From Flavobacteriaceae bacterium UBA5079 (GTDB lineage: Bacteria > Bacteroidota > Bacteroidia > Flavobacteriales > Flavobacteriaceae): a DNA stretch of 10,387 bases. Positions 6,050 to 10,387 of the stretch are shown here, piece after piece. The stretch lies in NCBI GenBank assembly GCA_002414705.1, contig DIAL01000168.1, positions 1-10,387 of the forward strand, written 5' to 3'. The notes beneath the pieces are model-generated. The model searched no databases and was not told the origin of the DNA. It worked only from the letters and a program-made list of their open reading frames with translations. Within the stretch, counting starts at the first letter, position 1. The number at the start of each line of letters is the position of its first letter. The position numbers and the translations under genes were made by a program.

Positions 6050-6786
6050 GAGCTTAACAAGAGTTGGGTTAATATATAGTTACAAAGTATAATCATAACA
6101 CTAGTCCATACAAATGATGTTGTGCTAGCTTTACCAACTTCCAATGCACCACCACGCATATAAAAGCCATAATAGGAAGGAATAGTTGCTAAAAGAAATG
6201 CAAAAACAATGGTTTTTATGAATGCATAGGTAATATGAAATGGTATAAAATCTAATTGAACGCCTATTATAAAATCTTCTACAGAGCTAAAACCACCATA
6301 ATAACAGGCAGCTAATCCGCCAACAATTCCTAAAAACATGGCTATAGAAATAACAAAAGGATATAACATTAAAGCAATAAACTTCGGAAAAACTAAATAG
6401 TTAAGCGCATTAATACCCATAACTTCCAACGCATCAATTTGTTCTGTTACACGCATAGTCCCAATACTAGACGTAATAAATGAGCCCACTTTACCTGCCA
6501 TAATTATAGATATAAACGTTGGTGCAAATTCCAATATAACTGATTGTCTGGTTGCAAAACCAACTAAATATTGTGGAATTAATGGGCTAGTTATATTTAA
6601 AGCTGTTTGTATAGTAACAACACCTCCAACAAAAAATGAAATAAAGGCAACAATACCTAATGATCCAATTATTAAGTCATCAATATCATTAAAAATCAAC
6701 CTTTTCATGACGGACCATTTCGTTGGTTTACGAAACATTTCCTTTATCATTAAAAAATAGGCACCAATATTATATAGGTATGTCAT
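6046..6786 (-). CDS. mlaE: ABC transporter permease, MlaE-like
   Basis: This is the membrane subunit of a phospholipid ABC transporter of the MlaE/Ttg2B family. In this family the MlaFE core works with an MCE protein to move phospholipids between inner and outer membranes and maintain lipid asymmetry. The protein has 246 residues, close to the usual length. It starts with an amphipathic region, then hydrophobic segments at about 38-60, 86-106, 132-165, 185-205 and 225-245. The diagnostic family motif is present: MAGKVGSFITSSIGTM at 96-111 followed by TEQIDALEVMGI at 114-125. The start used is the ATG at 6784-6786. The stop overlaps the mlaF start by 4 nt. The neighbouring pafA gene is divergent, with 107 nt between the two starts. 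The direction of transport cannot be read from sequence. Confidence 0.94.
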   Translation of the reverse strand: MTYLYNIGAYFLMIKEMFRKPTKWSVMKRLIFNDIDDLIIGSLGIVAFISFFVGGVVTIQTALNITSPLIPQYLVGFATRQSVILEFAPTFISIIMAGKVGSFITSSIGTMRVTEQIDALEVMGINALNYLVFPKFIALMLYPFVISIAMFLGIVGGLAACYYGGFSSVEDFIIGVQLDFIPFHITYAFIKTIVFAFLLATIPSYYGFYMRGGALEVGKASTTSFVWTSVMIILCNYILTQLLLSS

Positions 6787-6803
6787 GCTGCTTTTTGTTC
6801 CTG

Positions 6804-6811
6804 CTAAAATA
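6804..6811 (-). promoter_or_regulatory. Weak -7-like element upstream of mlaE
   Basis: The minus strand reads TATTTTAG 17 nt upstream of the mlaE ATG, a one-mismatch form of TAnnTTTG. The surrounding DNA is very AT-rich, so chance matches are likely. It is the only candidate in the short divergent region for the mlaEF message. Confidence 0.2.
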
Positions 6812-6844
6812 AAAAACTAAAATGTATTTAACGGTAATTTTAAT

Positions 6845-6866
6845 TAAGGATATTTAAAAATCCTTA
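6845..6866. promoter_or_regulatory. Dyad (possible operator) overlapping the pafA -7 element
   Basis: TAAGGAT at 6845-6851 and ATCCTTA at 6860-6866 form perfect 7-bp inverted arms around an 8-nt AT-rich spacer. The right arm shares its last two bases with the TA of the -7 element at 6865-6872. A dyad covering the region just upstream of and into the -7 element is where a repressor would block transcription. The arms are seen directly; binding by a regulator is inference. Confidence 0.4.
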
Positions 6867-6872
6867 CTTTTG
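6865..6872 (+). promoter_or_regulatory. Promoter -7 element for pafA
   Basis: TACTTTTG is a full match to the Bacteroidota -7 consensus TAnnTTTG and lies 21 nt before the preferred ATG at 6894. This gives a short leader of about 15 nt. No clear -33 TTG is visible upstream. The element includes the TTG at 6870 that could be mistaken for a start codon. Confidence 0.6.
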
Positions 6873-6893
6873 AATTTTAAATTCCCTTTCAAA

Positions 6894-8567
6894 ATGAAAA
6901 ACAGCATTCTTCTTATAATTAGCACTATTTTATTTACCGCTAGCCAAGCTCAAAAACCAACAGTAAACAACACGGATTTACTAGAAAGAACGGTAACAAT
7001 TAACAATCCGAAATTAGTGGTTGGCATAGTTGTAGATCAAATGCGCTATGATTACTTAACACGTTTTTACAACAAATATTCTGAAGGCGGATTTAAGCGC
7101 CTGATGAATGACGGTTTTAACTGTAAAAACAATCATTTTAACTACATACCAACTTACACTGGACCAGGTCATGCTTCTATTTACACAGGAACAACACCTA
7201 AATATAATGGTATTATTGCCAACAATTGGTACGACAAAAAAACCAAGGAATTTGTGTATTGTGCCAGCGACAATGCCGTACAATCTGTAGGCACCACAGA
7301 CGATGCAGGCAAAATGTCTCCACACCGTATGCAAACAACATCATTTACTGATGAAAATCGTTTATTTACTCAAATGCAAGGTAAAACAATTGGTGTTTCA
7401 CTTAAAGATAGAGGTGCTATTTTACCTGCTGGACATACTGCAAATGCAGCCTATTGGTTTCATGGAAAAGATGAAGGAAATTGGATAAGTAGTACTTTTT
7501 ATATGACGGCATTACCTAATTGGGTTCAAAATTTCAACACATCAAATGTAGCTGAATCCTATTTTAAAGTTTGGAACACGCTTTACCCTATTGAAACATA
7601 CACCGAAAGCGGACCGGATTTAAATAACTTTGAGGGTGGATTTAAAGGAAAAGAGCAAGCGACATTTCCATACGATTTAGAAAAATTAAAAAACGAAAAC
7701 AGTGGTTTTGACATTTTAAAAGCAACAGCTTATGGAAATAGTTTAACAACAGATTTTGCTATGGCTGCCATTTCTGGTGAACAACTTGGACAAGATAATA
7801 TTACCGATATTTTAGCTTTAAGTTTTTCAAGTACTGATTATGTTGGTCATAATTTTGGTGTAAATTCCAAAGAAGTTGAAGACACGTATTTACGTTTGGA
7901 TCTAGATATTGAGCGTTTTTTAAATTATTTAGATAAAACGGTTGGCGTTGGAGAATATACGATATTCTTAACAGCTGATCATGGAGCAGTTAACGTACCA
8001 TCCTATTTAACATCTGTTAAAATACCGTCTGGCTATTTAAATAATAAAGAAACAAAACAAAAGTTTGAAGTCTTTATGGTTGAAAGATTTGGTGTTGCGG
8101 ATTTAATTGAGAATATAAGCAACAATCAAATATTTTTAAACAGAGAGAAAATTTCTGAACTTAAATTAAATATAACCGACGTTCAAGAAACTATTGTTAA
8201 CGAATTAATAAGCTACGAGAATATTGCTAAAATTTATTCGGCAACAACCATGAATACTACCTCATTTACAGAAGGTATTGAATCCTTATTACAGAATGGT
8301 TATAACCAAAAACGATCTGGAGATGTGTTAATGGTACCAGATTTGGCTTACATTTCTTACAGTAAAACAGGCTCAACACATGGTAGCGGTTTTAATTATG
8401 ACACACATGTTCCGTTATTATTTTTTGGAAAAGGAATTATAAAAGGAAGTACACTAGAAAAAACAGTTATTCCAGATATTGCACCTACCATGTCTGCTAT
8501 GTTAGGTATAAGCTTTCCAAATGGAACTACAGGAAAACCACTAGGATTTGTTTTAGAAAGTCATTAG
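6894..8567 (+). CDS. pafA: Secreted alkaline phosphatase, PafA type
   Basis: This exported phosphomonoesterase of the alkaline phosphatase superfamily releases phosphate from organic phosphates. The 557-aa precursor begins with a signal peptide (K2, hydrophobic core at 5-14, probable cleavage after SQA at 17-19). Aligning by eye with the Elizabethkingia PafA numbering I remember, every active-site residue is present: zinc ligands D48, D315, H319, D362, H363 and H496, nucleophile T89, and substrate-contacting N110, K171 and R173. The Lys-x-Arg pair in SLKDRGAIL marks monoesterases rather than diesterases. In known flavobacteria PafA is made regardless of phosphate supply; that is family knowledge. 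The open frame extends upstream to a TTG at 6870, but this lies inside the -7 element, so I use the ATG at 6894, which also gives a proper signal peptide. There is no C-terminal sorting domain, so the protein is likely periplasmic. Confidence 0.93.
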   Translation: MKNSILLIISTILFTASQAQKPTVNNTDLLERTVTINNPKLVVGIVVDQMRYDYLTRFYNKYSEGGFKRLMNDGFNCKNNHFNYIPTYTGPGHASIYTGTTPKYNGIIANNWYDKKTKEFVYCASDNAVQSVGTTDDAGKMSPHRMQTTSFTDENRLFTQMQGKTIGVSLKDRGAILPAGHTANAAYWFHGKDEGNWISSTFYMTALPNWVQNFNTSNVAESYFKVWNTLYPIETYTESGPDLNNFEGGFKGKEQATFPYDLEKLKNENSGFDILKATAYGNSLTTDFAMAAISGEQLGQDNITDILALSFSSTDYVGHNFGVNSKEVEDTYLRLDLDIERFLNYLDKTVGVGEYTIFLTADHGAVNVPSYLTSVKIPSGYLNNKETKQKFEVFMVERFGVADLIENISNNQIFLNREKISELKLNITDVQETIVNELISYENIAKIYSATTMNTTSFTEGIESLLQNGYNQKRSGDVLMVPDLAYISYSKTGSTHGSGFNYDTHVPLLFFGKGIIKGSTLEKTVIPDIAPTMSAMLGISFPNGTTGKPLGFVLESH

Positions 8568-8602
8568 GGATTACAAAAAACAGCAACAGTATAATAAACT
8601 AC

Positions 8603-8869
8603 TTATTTTCGGTAAAGGAAATAATTATTTACAAGCTCAATATACGTTTCTTTGGCTTCGTCTTCAGAGATGTTTTGAATTTGAAACAACGCGTTTGTTT
8701 TAAAAGCCGTAATTAATGGCTTGCTGCTACTTGGTCTACTATAATCGTTTGTAGCTTTCTTGAAATAGGCATACAACCGCAGTAAAAAGTCGGCAGGAAA
8801 AGGCTCATGATGATCGTTAATTCTATCAACAGCTTCTTTAAAGGCGATATCTAATTCTTCAGAAGTCAT
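8603..8869 (-). CDS. Acyl-CoA-binding protein (ACBP family)
   Basis: This 88-residue cytoplasmic protein matches the acyl-CoA-binding four-helix bundle, which holds long-chain acyl-CoA esters. Visible family features are LDIAFKEAVDRI at 6-17, FPADFLLRLYAYFKKAT at 24-40 (the conserved YxxYKQAT region) and SEDEAKETYIELV at 68-80. The middle helix reads FKTNALFQIQNIS instead of the common KAKWDAWxxLxGMS, so the tryptophan and one of the usual ligand-contact positions differ; affinity may therefore differ from eukaryotic ACBP. Its ATG shares one base with the psd stop (TAATG), and it is the last gene of the cdsA-psd operon. That placement suggests a role in phospholipid synthesis or in buffering acyl donors. 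No hairpin terminator is visible in the 35 nt before the convergent pafA stop. Confidence 0.87.
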   Translation of the reverse strand: MTSEELDIAFKEAVDRINDHHEPFPADFLLRLYAYFKKATNDYSRPSSSKPLITAFKTNALFQIQNISEDEAKETYIELVNNYFLYRK

Positions 8870-9519
8870 TATTTTTGTGCTATGATGCTTTCAGCACCAC
8901 GAACTTTTTGATTCAATGTTACGTTAATTTTTGTATCTAAAGGTAAAAATAAATCTACACGTGAACCAAATTTAATAAATCCTGAATCACTTCCTTGATT
9001 TACTTGTTGACCTTCTTTAGCATAATTAACAATTCGTTTCGCTAAAGCACCAGCAATTTGTCTGTATAAGACTTTACCGTAAACTTCGTTTTCTACTACA
9101 ACGGTTGTACGTTCATTTTCTTCACTCGCTTTTGGGTGCCATGCAACCAGATATTTGCCAGGATGATATTTACTAAACAAAACCTTTCCGGCTATAGGAT
9201 AACGCGTTACGTGAACGTTTATAGGCGACATAAAAATACTGACTTGTAAACGTTTTTCATTGAAGTATTCTTTTTCAAAAACCTCTTCTATAACAACAAC
9301 TTTACCATCTACAGGAGAAACAACACTAGCATCATCATAAGATGTTAAACGTTTTGGGTTTCTAAAAAATTGAAGAATTAGTAATAAAAACACCAACAAA
9401 CCTACCATGATTAACATGTTAAGCCATGGTAATAAGATATAGGTATCTGTAATTAAAAATAATGCTACAACTACTATGAGCGTAATTAAAATAATTTTAT
9501 GACCTTCTTTATGAAACAT
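8869..9519 (-). CDS. psd: Phosphatidylserine decarboxylase proenzyme
   Basis: This enzyme decarboxylates phosphatidylserine to phosphatidylethanolamine at the inner membrane. It is made as a proenzyme that cuts itself at Gly-Ser and converts the serine to a pyruvoyl group. The 216 residues match the short archaeal/Bacteroidota-type enzyme. Two hydrophobic segments lie at about 9-27 and 31-51. SPVDGKV at 68-74 and SPINVHVTRYP at 98-108 contribute the conserved Asp71 and His103. The cleavage site is G185-S186 within FGSRVDLFLP, corresponding to the LGST site of longer Psd proteins. The start codon follows the cdsA stop with 1 nt between. The phosphatidylserine synthase that supplies its substrate is not in this window. 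Confidence 0.95.
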   Translation of the reverse strand: MFHKEGHKIILITLIVVVALFLITDTYILLPWLNMLIMVGLLVFLLLILQFFRNPKRLTSYDDASVVSPVDGKVVVIEEVFEKEYFNEKRLQVSIFMSPINVHVTRYPIAGKVLFSKYHPGKYLVAWHPKASEENERTTVVVENEVYGKVLYRQIAGALAKRIVNYAKEGQQVNQGSDSGFIKFGSRVDLFLPLDTKINVTLNQKVRGAESIIAQK

Positions 9520-9520
9520 A

Positions 9521-10330
9521 TTATATAATTTCTAAAAACAAATGAATAAAAGGTGCTGCAAAAATAATACTATCTAACCTATCAAGCAATCCACCATGAC
9601 CAGGCATAATAACACCACTATCTTTAACACCAGCTTGGCGTTTAAACTTGGACTCAATTAAATCACCCAAAGTACCAAAAACACTAATTATTATAGCTAA
9701 AACAAGCCAATTATTAAAACTTAAAGTTTCGGTAAAGGTAGCAATAAAATAACTAGCTACAGACGAAAAAAATAATCCACCAATAAAACCTTCAACCGTT
9801 TTCTTTGGTGAAATTTTTTCAAAAAGCTTCTGTTTACCGAAATTCTTACCAACCAAAAAAGCAAAGGTATCATTTACCCATACCAAAATAAAAGTACCTA
9901 AAAGTATTAATGGATTGTAAGTACTATTATAATTAGCAATAAGAACTAAAAAAACAAACGCACTAGACAAATAGAACGTAGAAATCAAAAAACGTTTGGA
10001 TATAAATAAAGGAATTGTTTTTTCAGTGAACAAATCTTTAATAAGAATAAGTTGAACGAATATGGTAATTACTTGAAGAATCTGTGTGGCTTCGCTTAAG
10101 CCTGTTTCGGATTTCATAAAAAATTGCCAATAGCCAAATATTAAATACATGATTATAAATATGACATAAGGCAAAATAGATTTGTAGTCTATTAATTTTT
10201 TGAATTCACCCATGCAGATTAACCCAAACAAAAAAAATAATATAATTAAAGCGTGTTCGTTTAATAGTGAAACCATTAACAATGTAACATACAACAAACC
10301 CGTAAAGGATCTTACAAGGATTTCTTTCAT
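9521..10330 (-). CDS. cdsA: Phosphatidate cytidylyltransferase (CDP-diglyceride synthase)
   Basis: CdsA is an inner-membrane enzyme that converts phosphatidic acid and CTP to CDP-diacylglycerol, the branch-point precursor of phosphatidylserine and phosphatidylglycerol. The 269-aa protein has about eight hydrophobic segments and the full CdsA signature at residues 227-253. That signature includes SKFKRQAGVKDSG and MPGHGGLLDRLD, with the conserved Lys-Asp and the catalytic metal-binding Asp residues. The motif WVNDTFAFLVGKNFGK at 151-166 and SPKKTVEGFIGG at 174-185 are also typical. It lies first of three complete genes, and together with psd it covers the first and last steps of phosphatidylethanolamine synthesis. 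The ATG lies 1 nt after the stop of the upstream gene, so it is within an operon whose promoter is outside this window. Confidence 0.96.
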   Translation of the reverse strand: MKEILVRSFTGLLYVTLLMVSLLNEHALIILFFLFGLICMGEFKKLIDYKSILPYVIFIIMYLIFGYWQFFMKSETGLSEATQILQVITIFVQLILIKDLFTEKTIPLFISKRFLISTFYLSSAFVFLVLIANYNSTYNPLILLGTFILVWVNDTFAFLVGKNFGKQKLFEKISPKKTVEGFIGGLFFSSVASYFIATFTETLSFNNWLVLAIIISVFGTLGDLIESKFKRQAGVKDSGVIMPGHGGLLDRLDSIIFAAPFIHLFLEII

Positions 10331-10331
10331 G

Positions 10332-10387
10332 CTATAAATCTTCTAGAAGAAGTAAGTATAAATTTTTAGAATTACTACCATAACTCA
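10332..10387 (-). CDS. C-terminal end of an upstream gene, probably LUD-domain protein (partial)
   Basis: The minus strand carries an open frame running in from the window edge and ending YGSNSKNLYLLLLEDL followed by TAG, 1 nt before the cdsA ATG. Only 17 residues are visible. The ending resembles the C-terminus of the LUD-domain (lactate-utilisation type) protein that I recall lying between ftsH and cdsA in many Flavobacteriaceae. The tight spacing fits one operon. Both the gene and its reading frame are plausible, but the identity rests on a short tail and remembered gene order. Confidence 0.5.
   Translation of the reverse strand, partial: SYGSNSKNLYLLLLEDL

Noticed and set aside
7108..7488. 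Two plus-strand out-of-frame open stretches inside pafA
   Set aside because: Both overlap essential catalytic regions of PafA in a shifted frame and have no plausible start context; PafA itself is intact, so they do not reflect a frameshift.
8568..8602. Search for a bidirectional terminator between pafA and the acyl-CoA-binding protein gene
   Set aside because: Only a T-rich run on the minus strand and a repeated ACAGCA-like pattern are present; no stem could be formed.
1..10387. Mobile element, CRISPR, toxin-antitoxin or defence island
   Set aside because: There are no transposase or integrase motifs, no terminal or spaced direct repeats, and composition looks uniform; all large genes are core or common flavobacterial functions.

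Overview
The window looks like a chromosomal core-genome segment from a marine-type flavobacterium (Bacteroidota, Flavobacteriaceae). The evidence is the low GC content, A-rich rather than Shine-Dalgarno-like leaders, promoter -7 elements of the Bacteroidota form TAnnTTTG in front of two genes, and protein types characteristic of this group: a PafA-type alkaline phosphatase, a flavobacterial SprT-like protease and an A-type phosphatidylserine decarboxylase. I see no phage, insertion sequence, CRISPR array, tRNA or rRNA, and no clear defence or secondary-metabolite locus.

Layout, left to right. (1) Positions 15-1531, minus strand: a RhlE-like DEAD-box RNA helicase, followed 2 nt downstream by a 70-aa protein of unknown function. 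The helicase has a recognisable promoter and a stem-loop at the very start of its leader. (2) Positions 1754-1954, plus strand: a small isolated ORF of 47 codons with its own strong intrinsic terminator. (3) Positions 2040-5277, plus strand: SprT-like metalloprotease, mannose-1-phosphate guanylyltransferase and a DUF389 membrane protein; the last two are separated by 2 nt. (4) Positions 5282-6786, minus strand: an MlaF/MlaE-type ABC transporter pair overlapping by 4 nt and converging on the DUF389 gene. (5) Positions 6894-8567, plus strand: a secreted PafA-type alkaline phosphatase, transcribed divergently from mlaE, with a dyad overlapping its probable -7 element. (6) Positions 8603-10387, minus strand: a tightly packed lipid operon, in transcription order the tail of a probable LUD-domain gene, cdsA, psd and a small acyl-CoA-binding protein.

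Functionally the window is dominated by the cell envelope. CdsA makes CDP-diacylglycerol and Psd makes phosphatidylethanolamine; the acyl-CoA-binding protein may handle acyl donors. MlaEF belongs to a family that moves phospholipid between membranes, the guanylyltransferase supplies GDP-mannose for surface glycans, and PafA releases phosphate outside the cytoplasm. The most useful leads are regulatory or concern small genes: the helicase leader hairpin, the 47-aa ORF, the dyad at the pafA promoter, and start-codon corrections for pafA and the SprT-like gene. I did not find a convincing new multi-gene system.
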